The notes: generated by a model not told the origin, from the letters alone. A stretch of DNA of 64,000 nt from JACOMY01 sp046233115 (GCA_046233115.1 JBJXHM010000007.1:124001-188000); one strand, 5' to 3'; counted from the stretch's first letter, positions 8,469 through 18,714 are shown. Program-made: numbers and translations.

Positions 8469-10526
8469 CTAGCCAGGCCAGACGAAGTCCGTTGCGGTCA
8501 TCAGGTTCGCAGCCGCGAAGCCATCGATCAGGACGTTGATGTCGCTGGTCCCGTCGCCGTTCTGGTCGATCTGAAGCTGGCGCGTGCCGGCGAAGCGGGC
8601 CTCGGAGCTGCCGCCGCCGGAGAAAGCCGAGGCCCCGATGTAGGCGAAGCTCCCCACCTCCAGCCCGGTCGCGAAAATCAGCTTGTCTTCGCCGTTGCCG
8701 CCGTTCAGCGACACTCCGTCGAAGTCGCGGATTGTGGGCCAGCCGGAGCCCCCGCTGCCCAGGGAGTCGCCATCGAAGAAGAAGCGGTCCTGGCCGGATC
8801 CGCCGAAGACGATGTCGGCAGATTCTATGCCGATGGTGTCCGCTCCACTCTCCCCCTTCAGGCGATCGACGCCGGGCCCGCCGTACAGAATGTCGTCGCC
8901 TCTGCCGCCCAGTATGGAATCTGCGCCACCCAGTCCGCCCAGGACATTGGCACCCGTGTTACCTTCGATGGTGTTGTCCAGGCTGTTCCCAAGACCGGAG
9001 ATATTCCCCTTGCCGGCCTGCATTCGCAGGTTCTCGATGAGGTCGTTGGGACCACCGTCCGGCAGCACGTAACTGACCTCGGCACGCACCAGGTCGCTTC
9101 CCTCGCCGGACTTGTCGCGCACCTGATCGCTCGCGGTGTCCACCACGAAGGTGTCGTCGCCCAGCGCCCCCACGCCCGTGTCGCTGCCTCCGCGACCGTT
9201 CAGGATATCGTCGCCAAGCCGCCCGAAGAGCCGGTTGTCACCGCTGTTGCCGACCAGCGTGTTGTCGTACTCGTTGCCTCTGAGACTCGCATCGCCGACG
9301 CCATTGTTGATGTTGGCCCGCTCGATGTGTCCCTCACCGCCGCTCGGCAAGGTGTAGGAGAGCAGGGCAGAGCGAAGCACGTCCTCGGCCCCGCCCATCG
9401 CCGTCTCCTTGACCACGTCGGCCGAGGTGTCGACGATGAAAGTATCGTTCGCCACACCCCCTTCTGCCGTGTCCACGCCGCTACCGCCGTTGAGGCGATC
9501 GCTGCCGATCCCCGCGACCAGTGTGTCGCCTCCCGACCCGCCGCCCAGGCGATCGTTTCCGTCGCCGCCGTAGAGCCGATCATCGCCGGCGGCGCCGAAG
9601 ACCGTGTCCACGCCGCTGTCGCCGAAGAGGTGGTCGTCACCGCTCTGCCCGCGCAGCCGATCGCTGCCGGAACGACCGACGGCAAAACTGTCGTTCCCCG
9701 AGCCCAGATAGAGCCGATCCTCGCCCGCCTCTCCAAAGACGAAGATGTCGTCACCGTCACCAGCATAGAGATAGTCATCCCCCTGACCGCCATAGACCTG
9801 CTGGTCACCGCCTGCCCCGCCAAAGACCCAATCCGATCCTGATCCTCCGTCCAGGTGGAGGTCCCCTCCGGGCCCACCGCCGACGCTGTCGCTCCCGCTG
9901 CCACCATAGAGGCCGAACTCGGGTCCGGTGCCGCCATAGACCCTGTCGTCGCCCTCGCCGCCCTCGAGCCGGGCGTCCGGGCCGCTGCCACCGAATATGA
10001 GGTCGGCACCGGAATCGCCATAGAGGCTGTTGTCCGCCCCCTCGTCTCCGTAGAGCCGATCGGCACCAGCGCCGCCGAAAAACAAACTATCCGCCAAATA
10101 TCCGCTGTCGCCGCCAAAGATCCGATCATCGCCCGCGCCACCAGCGAAAAACTGGTCACTTCCGAGACCCCCGAAGATCGTGTCGTTTCCGATTCCGCCG
10201 TAAAAGGTCCCATCGCCGCCACTACCACCATAGAGACGATCGCCATCAGCTCCGCCGAACAATTCCCTGTCGTCACCCGTAGCGGCGAAGAGCAAGTCCT
10301 GGCCGCTGCCGCCGAGAAGCCCTGCGTCGTCACCCTCTCCGCCGAAGAGACTGTCGTTGCCGCTCGCCCCGAACAAGCCGCCATCTTCGCCGCTGCCGCC
10401 ATAGAGTGAATCGTCGCCGCCGAGCCCATAGAGCCGGTCATCTCCGCTGAGCCCATAGATCCCGTCGCTCACGCTGGTCCCCACCAGCGTGCTGGATTGG
10501 TTCGCGGTCCCAACGATGACTGCCAT
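8469..10526 (-). CDS. RTX-type calcium-binding repeat protein (paralogue 1)
   Basis: 685-aa protein built almost entirely of Gly/Asp-rich RTX repeats, probably secreted by a type I system through a C-terminal signal; no N-terminal signal peptide is present. GGGAGGG before the ATG at 10526 sets the start. Residues 43-292 alternate strictly between 10- and 9-residue repeats (for example GGSGEDGGLF then GASGNDSLF). Residues 293-355 are ordinary nonapeptides. Residues about 360-570 contain blocks such as NDTFIVDTSADVV and GNEYDNTLVGNSGDN. The last 110 residues end in an Asp-rich DQNGDGTSDINVLIDGF segment and TATDFVWPG. No enzymatic domain is visible. It is about 50 kb from paralogues 2 and 3. Confidence 0.9.
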   Translation of the reverse strand: MAVIVGTANQSSTLVGTSVSDGIYGLSGDDRLYGLGGDDSLYGGSGEDGGLFGASGNDSLFGGEGDDAGLLGGSGQDLLFAATGDDRELFGGADGDRLYGGSGGDGTFYGGIGNDTIFGGLGSDQFFAGGAGDDRIFGGDSGYLADSLFFGGAGADRLYGDEGADNSLYGDSGADLIFGGSGPDARLEGGEGDDRVYGGTGPEFGLYGGSGSDSVGGGPGGDLHLDGGSGSDWVFGGAGGDQQVYGGQGDDYLYAGDGDDIFVFGEAGEDRLYLGSGNDSFAVGRSGSDRLRGQSGDDHLFGDSGVDTVFGAAGDDRLYGGDGNDRLGGGSGGDTLVAGIGSDRLNGGSGVDTAEGGVANDTFIVDTSADVVKETAMGGAEDVLRSALLSYTLPSGGEGHIERANINNGVGDASLRGNEYDNTLVGNSGDNRLFGRLGDDILNGRGGSDTGVGALGDDTFVVDTASDQVRDKSGEGSDLVRAEVSYVLPDGGPNDLIENLRMQAGKGNISGLGNSLDNTIEGNTGANVLGGLGGADSILGGRGDDILYGGPGVDRLKGESGADTIGIESADIVFGGSGQDRFFFDGDSLGSGGSGWPTIRDFDGVSLNGGNGEDKLIFATGLEVGSFAYIGASAFSGGGSSEARFAGTRQLQIDQNGDGTSDINVLIDGFAAANLMTATDFVWPG
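9651..10400 (-). repeat. Alternating 10/9-residue RTX repeat tract, 13 pairs
   Basis: Codes for residues 43-292 of RTX paralogue 1. Read from the translation, every second repeat has one additional residue between the Asp and the hydrophobic position (GGxGxDxxLx versus GGxGxDxIF). Thirteen 19-residue pairs follow one another. Only one is irregular: residues 138-150 form a 13-residue unit, a 3-residue insertion. After residue 292 the pattern reverts to uniform nonapeptides. Confidence 0.85.
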
Positions 10527-10612
10527 GGCCGGTTCCCTCCCAGCTTCTTTGGCACATTCTCGCACAGGACAGTTATTCTATCAGAATCGGAGGAAAAAAT
10601 CGTGCGTCGGCG

Positions 10613-10861
10613 GGGCCGTCTTTAACCCACATCAACCGCTTCATCCGCGAGTTGAAGACCAGCACGGTCAACGTCTGGGAGGTCCTCGGCTACCGCACCG
10701 AGATGTCGCCCTTCGGCGGGGTCAAGGATTGCGGGCTCGGCTACAAGGAAGGTGACGTGGAGGCGGTGAAGAGCTACACCACGGTCAAGACCTCCTCCCG
10801 GCCCTCGGGCCTCTATTCAGCCCAGATTTCCCGTCCGGGCGGCCCATCAGCCATCGATTGA
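10613..10861 (+). pseudogene. 3' fragment of an aldehyde dehydrogenase gene
   Basis: The plus-strand frame reads THINRFIRELKTSTVNVWEV, then GYRTEMSPFGGVKDCGLGYK and EGDVEAVKSYTTVKT. This is the conserved C-terminal end of NAD-dependent aldehyde dehydrogenases related to phosphonoacetaldehyde dehydrogenase. The catalytic Cys/Glu half and start are absent, and about 20 unrelated residues follow before the stop. Homology begins abruptly near 10620, directly upstream of the divergent RTX gene. It is a dead remnant from a rearrangement, in a zone that also has transposase fragments. Confidence 0.8.
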
Positions 10862-11149
10862 CGGCAAAGTGGCCTGATTGCTGACCAGCCGGAAGGGGGA
10901 ATAGCGTAGCTATGGCACTCGCCGCAGCACTTTCGGCCGGGATTGAGCATGTGGCTCCCACTCGTGGCAAAGAGCTTGTCTGAGGCTTGGTTCGAGCGCA
11001 ACCGGTGCAGTCATACGGCATCAGAGAATGCGCGGTTTCTCGAACGTCGTGCGCCTGTCCGCCCACTCGCGGGCCGGACGGGCCGAACGCACCGTTTCCA
11101 GGCGCACTGGTGCTGCGATCAGCAGCATCACGGGTCTGCCTTGGCGCTG
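10862..11149. other. Non-coding remnant zone
   Basis: No credible gene between the aldehyde dehydrogenase fragment and the IS1380-type fragment. Short open frames here match nothing I recognise. The right part may be the untranslated end of the IS1380-type element, but I could not identify its terminal inverted repeat. Confidence 0.4.
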
Positions 11150-11345
11150 TCATGTCGGCACTGGCCGTGGTCGCAGGCGGTCGATCCGATCGAGGATGTC
11201 CGAGAACAGAGCGCGCGAGACGGCGACTTCCGCCAGTTGGAAGGTGACGTAGCGGCCATGGCTTACAACCTTCGCGCAGATCTTGACCAGCTTCTCCCGG
11301 ATCGTGGTCGGTGACCAGTGGTCCACCTCCTTGGGCAAGGCTAGG
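11150..11345 (-). mobile_element. IS1380-family transposase, C-terminal fragment
   Basis: The minus-strand frame reads EVDHWSPTTIREKLVKICAK, then VVSHGRYVTFQLAEVAVSRA and LFSDILDRIDRLR, ending with TGA at 11150. This is the conserved C-terminus of IS1380-type DDE transposases. Only about 65 codons remain; the catalytic core is missing. The homology stops at about 11345, exactly where an IS481-like left end begins on the other strand, so the latter appears to have inserted into it. Confidence 0.78.
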
Positions 11346-11595
11346 TGTTTGATCCCAGGTTTTGATGGTGCACTGTTTTCACAGGAGTGGAAGGAGGCAC
11401 CATGGGACAGGTTCTGCACGGGAGCGCCACGACGACAGAGGCAGTCCGTCGAGCGATACAGCATAGTCAAGAGAGCTTGAGGACCCTTGCCAAGCGATAT
11501 GGCATCAACCCGAAGACGGTGGCGAAATGGAAGAAGCGAAACTCCGTCACCGATCTGCCGACTGGACCTCTGCAGCCAAGATCGACGATTCTTAT
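11346..11595 (+). mobile_element. IS481-family element, 5' fragment with transposase N-terminus
   Basis: A putative left end begins with TGT at 11346. The ATG at 11402 is preceded by GGAAGGAGG. The product starts MGQVLHGSATTTEAVRRAIQ and contains the helix-turn-helix RTLAKRYGINPKTVAKWKKR, typical of IS481-type transposases, then DLPTGPLQPRSTIL. Homology ends at about 11592 and the frame runs into unrelated sequence until 11647. The DDE domain is absent, so it is inactive. The break lies on GATTCT-N6-AGAATC. Confidence 0.82.
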
Positions 11596-11651
11596 ATCAG
11601 AATCCCGCCAGTATGTCGCCAAGATGCAGCTTCACCTTGGAAAGTAGGGGC

Positions 11652-12479
11652 TTAGAGGGTCTCCAGGAACTCCTCGAAGGACTGGACGCGGCCGGCGTCG
11701 AAGGCCTCCTGATAGGCCTTGTTGAGCGCCCGCTTCTGCTCGATACGGGCGATGGCCCAGCCGATCAGGGCCTGGTCGCCCAGGCCGTAGCCGTCGGCGT
11801 AGAGCCGCTCCAGCAGGGCGCGGTAGCCGTTCTCGGCACGCTGGCCGGAATCGGGGGCGTGGCAGATCGATCCCTCGCGGATGCGGTAGTCGTGTAGCAC
11901 CCAGGGCGCCACCGGGATCTGCGGCTGGCGGGCGAAGATCTTGAGGTTCAGGGCCAGGTCGTCGCATAGGTCGATGGCCGGGTCCCAGCCCTCAATCCAG
12001 TCGCGGCGCACCAGCGGCATCATCGGCACGTCGAGGTCGAGAAAGGCCTTGCCGTTCAAGGTACAAGGCTGGCCGTCGTCGAAGTAGCGCTGATAGACCC
12101 GGCCGTCGTTCTCGTCGACCACCTGCAGGCCGTCGAAGGCGGCACCAGCCGTCTCGGCCAGCGGCAGCATCAGCTCCAGCCGGCGCGGCAGGTAGAGGTC
12201 GTCGGCGTCCAGCGGCGCCACGAAGCGCCCGCACGCGATTGCCAGGCCGGCGTTGCGCGCGCCCTGGGCGCCGCCGCCGACCTTGCCGCTGCTGCAGAAG
12301 CGAATCCGCGGGTCCTCGATCCCGGCACCTGCCACCAAGGCGGCGTAGTCGCTGCCGTCGTCGCTGACCACCAGCGCCTCCCAGTCCGGCAGGGTCTGTT
12401 CCAGCAGCGAGTTCAGGGCACGGACGAGGGTTCCCTCGGCGTGATAGCTCGGGATGATGACGGAGACGGCAGGGGTCAT
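11652..12479 (-). CDS. Family 2 glycosyltransferase
   Basis: GT-A fold glycosyltransferase, 275 aa, cytoplasmic. The N-terminus has the family pattern VSVIIPSYHAEGTLVRAL (5-22), the nucleotide-binding SDDGSD (39-44), GARNAGLAIACGRFVAPLDA with the DxD-type metal-binding DADD (91-94). The C-terminal third is helical and poorly conserved, so donor and acceptor are unknown. The ATG at 12479 overlaps the stop of the Rieske gene by 4 bp, so the two are co-translated. No polysaccharide cluster surrounds it. Confidence 0.9.
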   Translation of the reverse strand: MTPAVSVIIPSYHAEGTLVRALNSLLEQTLPDWEALVVSDDGSDYAALVAGAGIEDPRIRFCSSGKVGGGAQGARNAGLAIACGRFVAPLDADDLYLPRRLELMLPLAETAGAAFDGLQVVDENDGRVYQRYFDDGQPCTLNGKAFLDLDVPMMPLVRRDWIEGWDPAIDLCDDLALNLKIFARQPQIPVAPWVLHDYRIREGSICHAPDSGQRAENGYRALLERLYADGYGLGDQALIGWAIARIEQKRALNKAYQEAFDAGRVQSFEEFLETL

Positions 12480-14260
12480 TCGGTGTCGCTGTCCTCGATC
12501 TGGCCGCCGCGGTGCAGCTTCTGCGCGATCCGGGCGGTCTGATGGTGGGCACGTTCGGTGGGTGAATGGGCGGCAAGGAAACGGGTCGCCGCGACCAGGA
12601 TGTTGCGTCCGGGGCCCCCGCCGCGCCAGGCATCGAACTGGCGGATGGCGGCGTCCAGGATCTGGAAGGAATGGAAGCCGGCGTCCTCGCGCAACAGCGC
12701 CTCCGCCAGGGTGGAAATCAGCGCATCAGGCGGGTGGCCCAGGTCCAGGTAGCGGGCGACCAGGGCGGCGGCGCCGTTCACCTGCTGCTGGCGGTCGAAG
12801 GACTCCAGGATCGCCCGGCAAAGGGCATTGGGCTCGTCGGGCAGGCCGCTGGCCTTGGCCGGGTCGGGCAGGCGCGCCGGCGGCCGGTTCAGGTAGCGGA
12901 TCAGGTAGAGGGCCACGGCGCCGTGGTAGAGGCTGCGCAGGCAGCGCTGCTTGCGGGCGGGGGCGTCGATCTTGCCGATCCGGGCCAGCATCTGCTGCAC
13001 GGCGCTGCAGAAGGTGAAGACGTGGTGGGCGCTGTCCCAGTCCGAGAACTCGTTGCTGGTGGCGAAGCGGGCGACGCGTAGCGCCGCGGCGTAGGCGAGC
13101 GCGCGGCCGACCTCGGCCGGCGCCAGGCCGGAGGCCAGCGCCTCCTCCAGCGCGGCGATTACCGCCTGTGGCTCCTCGGCCAGCAGGCGGTCGGCCAGGG
13201 CCTCCAGCTCGCCCGCCTGTGCCGGGTGCTCGTCCGGTGCCGCGGCCAGCAGCTCAGGCAGCCTGGCAAAGGCGGCCTCCTGCAGGGCGATGGTGTCGAT
13301 GGGGTTGCGCCAGGCGTCGCTCTCCTCGCCGCCGCGCGCGGTCACGATCTCCTCGACCAGGGTCGGCAGCAGGGTCGCGGCCTGGTCCCAGCCCACCACC
13401 TCCAGGCAGTCGAAGCACTTGTTGATGTAGTCCAGCGCGTGGCCGCCGTCGGCGAAGTAGCGGTCGCTGACCACGCCCAGCAGCAGCGCCGCCACCTCGG
13501 CCTGCGATGCGCCGGCCTCGACGGCGGTCAGCAGGGTGCGCTCGGCCGCGTTGCGCTGGCGCACGGCCGACCACTTGGCGAGCCAGGTCTCCAGGGTGGG
13601 CAGCGGTGCCTCGGCGCCGCTCAGCGCCTGGCGGTCGCGCCGCGGGGTCTGGCCCTCGCAGTCGGCGGCGACCCGCCGGATGCCCTGGTAGAGCGCCAAG
13701 TAGGCGATCTCGTCGGGAAGACGGTCGAGATGTCCGGCCAGGTTGGCGAGGATGGTCTGGCCGAAGCTCCAGCCGTCGCGGTTGCGGGCGCCGAAGCGGG
13801 CGGCCGCGCGCACCAGCTCCTGCGGCTTCGCGCCGGCGTCGAGCGACCCCAGCACCGCCTTGCCGATCACCAGGCCGATGTTGTGGGCCATGCCGTCGGT
13901 CAGTCGCTGTCGCCAGTGCCTTGCCGGATCGGCGAAGCCGCACTCGGGCGCCACCCAGATCTCCTCACCGCGGAGCTCCACCCGGCCCGGCGGCACATCG
14001 TCGGCCCAGAGGTCGAAGGTGCAGCCGCTGGTGATGTCGAAGCGCGCGTGGTGCCAGTGGCAGGTCAGGATGCCGTCCTCGATCGAGCCGCGATCGAGCG
14101 GGAAGCCCAGGTGCGGGCAGCGGTTGTCCAGCGCATAGACTCGGTCCCGGTGCCAGACCACCAGGATCGGCGTGCGCCCGCCGTGCAGGACCTTGTGGCC
14201 CGCCGCCTTGAGCTCGCTGAGCGTGCCGGCGTAGAGGAGGCTGTCTGCGACGCTGTCCAT
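12476..14260 (-). CDS. Rieske [2Fe-2S] domain protein with large helical C-terminal domain
   Basis: 594 aa. Residues about 10-105 form a complete Rieske domain of the ferredoxin type, with ligands C48-x-H50 and C67-x-x-H70 (NRCPH and CHWHH). The remaining roughly 485 residues are predominantly helical and do not resemble the ring-hydroxylase catalytic domain. They carry conserved-looking His/Asp/Cys clusters: GGHALDYINKCFDCLE, SDWDSAHHVFTFC, DAGFHSFQILDA. These might bind metal or a second cofactor. Proteins with this architecture are usually annotated only as Rieske-domain proteins. It overlaps the GT2 gene downstream by 4 bp. Function unknown. Confidence 0.85.
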   Translation of the reverse strand: MDSVADSLLYAGTLSELKAAGHKVLHGGRTPILVVWHRDRVYALDNRCPHLGFPLDRGSIEDGILTCHWHHARFDITSGCTFDLWADDVPPGRVELRGEEIWVAPECGFADPARHWRQRLTDGMAHNIGLVIGKAVLGSLDAGAKPQELVRAAARFGARNRDGWSFGQTILANLAGHLDRLPDEIAYLALYQGIRRVAADCEGQTPRRDRQALSGAEAPLPTLETWLAKWSAVRQRNAAERTLLTAVEAGASQAEVAALLLGVVSDRYFADGGHALDYINKCFDCLEVVGWDQAATLLPTLVEEIVTARGGEESDAWRNPIDTIALQEAAFARLPELLAAAPDEHPAQAGELEALADRLLAEEPQAVIAALEEALASGLAPAEVGRALAYAAALRVARFATSNEFSDWDSAHHVFTFCSAVQQMLARIGKIDAPARKQRCLRSLYHGAVALYLIRYLNRPPARLPDPAKASGLPDEPNALCRAILESFDRQQQVNGAAALVARYLDLGHPPDALISTLAEALLREDAGFHSFQILDAAIRQFDAWRGGGPGRNILVAATRFLAAHSPTERAHHQTARIAQKLHRGGQIEDSDTE

Positions 14261-14298
14261 AGCCCGGGAAGACTAGACCTCTTCCGGGGCCAAGACCA

Positions 14299-14334
14299 GA
14301 GAGGGCGGGAATGCTCGCGCGCTCCCGCCCTCTC
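14299..14334. terminator. Hairpin between dnaJ and the Rieske gene
   Basis: Perfect 12-bp stem, GAGAGGGCGGGA (14299-14310) against TCCCGCCCTCTC (14323-14334), with a 12-nt loop, 28 bp beyond the dnaJ stop. The U-run on the minus strand is poor, but the stability and position suit a transcript end for dnaK-dnaJ. Confidence 0.7.
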
Positions 14335-14361
14335 GATCTCGTTATAAAACCCCGGACCGCG

Positions 14362-15501
14362 TCAGCTCTTCAGGCCGTCGAAGAACTCCTTCACCTTCGA
14401 GAAGAAGCCGTGGCTCTCGGGGCTGGACTTGGGGTCGCTCGCCTCCTCGAACTCGCGCAGCAGTTCCTTCTGGCGGCGGGAGAGCTTCACCGGGGTTTCC
14501 ACCTTCACCGCGATGTAGAGGTCGCCGCGGTCGCGGCTGCGCAGGACGCTCATGCCCTTGCCGCGGACACGGAAGGACTGGCCCGACTGCGTGCCCTCGG
14601 GAATGGTCACCTTCACCCGGCCGCCGTCGATCGAGGGTACCTCGATCGAGCCGCCGAGGGTCGCGGTGGTCATGGTGATCGGCACCATGCACTGCAGGTC
14701 CGCTCCGCCGCGCTCGAAGAAGGCGTGGTCCTTGATCGAGAGGAAGATGTAGAGGTCACCGGACTGGGCGCCGCGCACCCCGGCCTCGCCCTCGCCAGCC
14801 AGGCGAATGCGGGTGCCTTCCTCGACACCGGCGGGGATGTTCACCTGCAGGGTCTTGTCCTTGTGCACCCGGCCCTCGCCGTTGCAGACCTTGCAGGGCT
14901 TGTCCAGGGTGCGGCCCTCGCCCTGACAGGTGGGGCAGGTGCGCTCAATGGTGAAGAAGCCCTGGCTCGCCCGTACCCGGCCGCGACCGTTGCAGGTCGG
15001 GCAGGTGGTCGGACTGGAGCCCGGTTCGGCGCCGCTGCCGCTGCAGGCGTTGCAGGATTCGGTACCGGGCACCCTGACCGTGGTCTCCTTGCCGGAGAAG
15101 GCCTCTTCCAGGGTGATAGTCATGTTGTAGCGCAGGTCGGCCCCTTGGGTGGCGCCGCGCCCGCCGCGCCGCGTGCCCGCGAAGTCGCCGAACATCTCGT
15201 CGAAGATGTCGGCGAAGCCGCCGAAGTCGAAACCGCCGCCGCGGCCGCGTTGCCCGGCGCCGGGACCGGCCGAGGAGCCGTCGAAGGCGGCCGGGCCGAA
15301 GCGGTCGTACATGGCCCGCTTCTCGGGATCCTTCAGCACGTCGTAGGCGTGGTTCACTTCCTTGAAGCGACGCTCGGCCTCTTGGTCGTCGGGGTTGCGG
15401 TCGGGGTGCAGCTCCAAGGCCAGCTTGCGATAGGCTTTCTTGAGCGCTGCGGCGTCCGCATTCTTCGGGACGCCGAGCAGCTGGTAATAGTCTTGAGCCA
15501 T
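14362..15501 (-). CDS. dnaJ: Chaperone DnaJ
   Basis: Hsp40 co-chaperone, 379 aa, which delivers unfolded clients to DnaK and stimulates its ATPase. J-domain with HPD at 32-34 (LALELHPDRN). A Gly/Phe-rich linker follows (about 80-110), then four zinc-binding CxxCxGxG repeats (CNACSGSG, CPTCNGRG, CPTCQGEG, CKVCNGEG) and the two C-terminal beta domains, ending with a typical alphaproteobacterial KVKEFFDGLKS. It lies 112 bp downstream of dnaK on the same strand, the usual order, with a hairpin in the gap that may set the dnaK:dnaJ ratio. Confidence 0.98.
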   Translation of the reverse strand: MAQDYYQLLGVPKNADAAALKKAYRKLALELHPDRNPDDQEAERRFKEVNHAYDVLKDPEKRAMYDRFGPAAFDGSSAGPGAGQRGRGGGFDFGGFADIFDEMFGDFAGTRRGGRGATQGADLRYNMTITLEEAFSGKETTVRVPGTESCNACSGSGAEPGSSPTTCPTCNGRGRVRASQGFFTIERTCPTCQGEGRTLDKPCKVCNGEGRVHKDKTLQVNIPAGVEEGTRIRLAGEGEAGVRGAQSGDLYIFLSIKDHAFFERGGADLQCMVPITMTTATLGGSIEVPSIDGGRVKVTIPEGTQSGQSFRVRGKGMSVLRSRDRGDLYIAVKVETPVKLSRRQKELLREFEEASDPKSSPESHGFFSKVKEFFDGLKS

Positions 15502-15530
15502 AAAGGTCGCGCCTTGAGATCAGAAAGACA

Positions 15531-15583
15531 GAGACGAGGGGCGGCCTGAGCCGCGCGCGGCCTGTCCGATACTCCCTCGTCTC
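15531..15583. terminator. Hairpin in the dnaK-dnaJ intergenic gap
   Basis: GAGACGAGGG (15531-15540) pairs with CCCTCGTCTC (15574-15583), and GGCC...GGCC inside can extend the fold. No U-run follows on the minus strand, so it is more likely an attenuator or mRNA-stability/processing structure than a full terminator. This would allow dnaK to be made in excess over dnaJ (inference). Confidence 0.55.
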
Positions 15584-15613
15584 GTCACGTCAACAGGTTC
15601 TGGTTACCAGCCC

Positions 15614-17536
<1,923 letters not shown>

Positions 17537-17696
17537 AACGTAAGGTCTCCTTTCAGCAGCCCTCTGGCCGGCCTTCCTACTGAAGCACCGAACACGCGGG
17601 CCCAGGGTCACGGGTCAAGCCCGACTCTGCCCTCCCTGGGCGGCAAGGCCCATGAATTGGAAGTACAGGGAACTGGTGGGCTTTCGTTCGTTGGAC

Positions 17697-17724
17697 ATAT
17701 AAGCATCCGGTGACGGCCTGCAAG
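17697..17724 (-). promoter_or_regulatory. RpoH (sigma-32) type heat-shock promoter for dnaK
   Basis: On the minus strand, CTTG (17724-17721) is followed by 17 nt and CTTATAT (17703-17697). This matches the alphaproteobacterial RpoH consensus CTTG-N17/18-CYTATnT in every defined position. The predicted transcription start is near 17690, giving a leader of about 150 nt before dnaK. No CIRCE element was found in the gap. Confidence 0.8.
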
Positions 17725-17815
17725 ACGCCTGATCGGGCTTAGCAGGGTTGAATTTCACATCCGAGGGCGTGCCAATGCCGCACGCCACGCCGCAAGACCC
17801 GGAGGTCAAGCGCCC

Positions 17816-18097
17816 ATGCCGCTGTTCCGAGAGACGCCCGCCTTTCCCAAGGATCCGCTCTATCGCGCCGTGCTGGGCGTGCTGCTGTTCAGCGCACTGG
17901 CCTCGGTGCTGATCTCGCTGCTGGCGGAAAACCGCTGGAATCTGCCGGTCCTGTCCGAGGTGGCCGGCTATTCAGCACTGCTCTCGCTGATCGGCTACCT
18001 CGCGGTGCGCTGGCTCGGCATCCGCATGGCCCGCAGAGAGGCCGATCAGCGCAGAGAGGAGGCGACCAGAGGGGAGGGCGACGACGAGGGGCAATGA
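17816..18097 (+). CDS. Small two-helix membrane protein, unknown function
   Basis: 93 aa. Two hydrophobic segments are evident, at about 18-36 (RAVLGVLLFSALASVLISLL) and about 50-67 (YSALLSLIGYLAVRWLGI), with a charged C-terminal tail (ARREADQRREEATRGEGDDE). I recognise no family. It is divergent from dnaK and its stop overlaps the start of alkB by 4 bp (ATGA), so the two are coupled. Codon use is like that of the neighbours. Function unknown. Confidence 0.7.
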   Translation: MPLFRETPAFPKDPLYRAVLGVLLFSALASVLISLLAENRWNLPVLSEVAGYSALLSLIGYLAVRWLGIRMARREADQRREEATRGEGDDEGQ

Positions 18098-18714
18098 GTT
18101 CCACCTGGCCAGACGGCCTGGCCTGGCATCCGGGCTGGCTCGACCGCGCGCGGCAGGGGGCGCTGCTGGTAGAGGTCGAGGGCCTGCTGGCCGAGGCGCC
18201 GCTCTACCGGCCGACCATGCCGAAGAGCGGGAAGCCGCTCTCCGTCTCCATGAGCAACGCCGGTTCACTGGGCTGGGTCTCCGACCGGGCCGGCTACCGC
18301 TATCAGGCGCAGCATCCGGACACCGGGCGGCCCTGGCCGGCCATTCCTGAGACCCTGCTGGCGATCTGGCAGAGCCTCTCCGGCTATGCGGCGCCGCCGG
18401 AGGCCTGCCTGATCAACCGCTATGAGGCCGGGGCGCGGATGGGCCTGCACCGCGATGCCGACGAAGCGGCGCTGGACGCCCCGGTGCTCTCGATCTCGCT
18501 GGGCGATACCGCGCTCTTTCGCATCGGCGGCAGGGGGCGGCGAGACCCCAGCGGCTCCTTCCGCCTGGCCAGCGGCGACGTTTTGCTGCTGGGCGGGGAG
18601 AGCCGGCACTGCTATCACGGCGTCGACCGCATCCTCGCCGGCAGCTCGCGACTGCTTGCCGGCGGCGGGCGCCTCAACCTGACCATGAGGCGCGTTACCG
18701 ATCCCACCGCCTGA
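18094..18714 (+). CDS. alkB: DNA oxidative demethylase AlkB
   Basis: Fe(II)/2-oxoglutarate dioxygenase that removes alkyl groups from 1-methyladenine and 3-methylcytosine in DNA. 206 aa, close to the E. coli length. The iron ligands are H119, D121 (GLHRDADE) and H175 (SRHCYHGVDR). The 2-oxoglutarate-binding RLNLTMRR has Arg193 and Arg199. The nucleotide-recognition segment SMSNAGSLGWVSD and EACLINRYEAGARMGLH align with AlkB proper rather than with eukaryotic-like ABH groups. No ada gene is nearby. Overlaps the preceding membrane-protein gene by 4 bp. Confidence 0.95.
   Translation: MSSTWPDGLAWHPGWLDRARQGALLVEVEGLLAEAPLYRPTMPKSGKPLSVSMSNAGSLGWVSDRAGYRYQAQHPDTGRPWPAIPETLLAIWQSLSGYAAPPEACLINRYEAGARMGLHRDADEAALDAPVLSISLGDTALFRIGGRGRRDPSGSFRLASGDVLLLGGESRHCYHGVDRILAGSSRLLAGGGRLNLTMRRVTDPTA

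Noticed and set aside
9855..10409. Plus-strand frames within the RTX gene
   Set aside because: The repetitive, high-GC antisense of RTX repeats keeps frames open; no start signal or family resemblance.
8469..10526. CRISPR array or DNA satellite suggested by visual repetition
   Set aside because: The periodicity is at the protein level with divergent codons; there are no identical DNA repeats with spacers.
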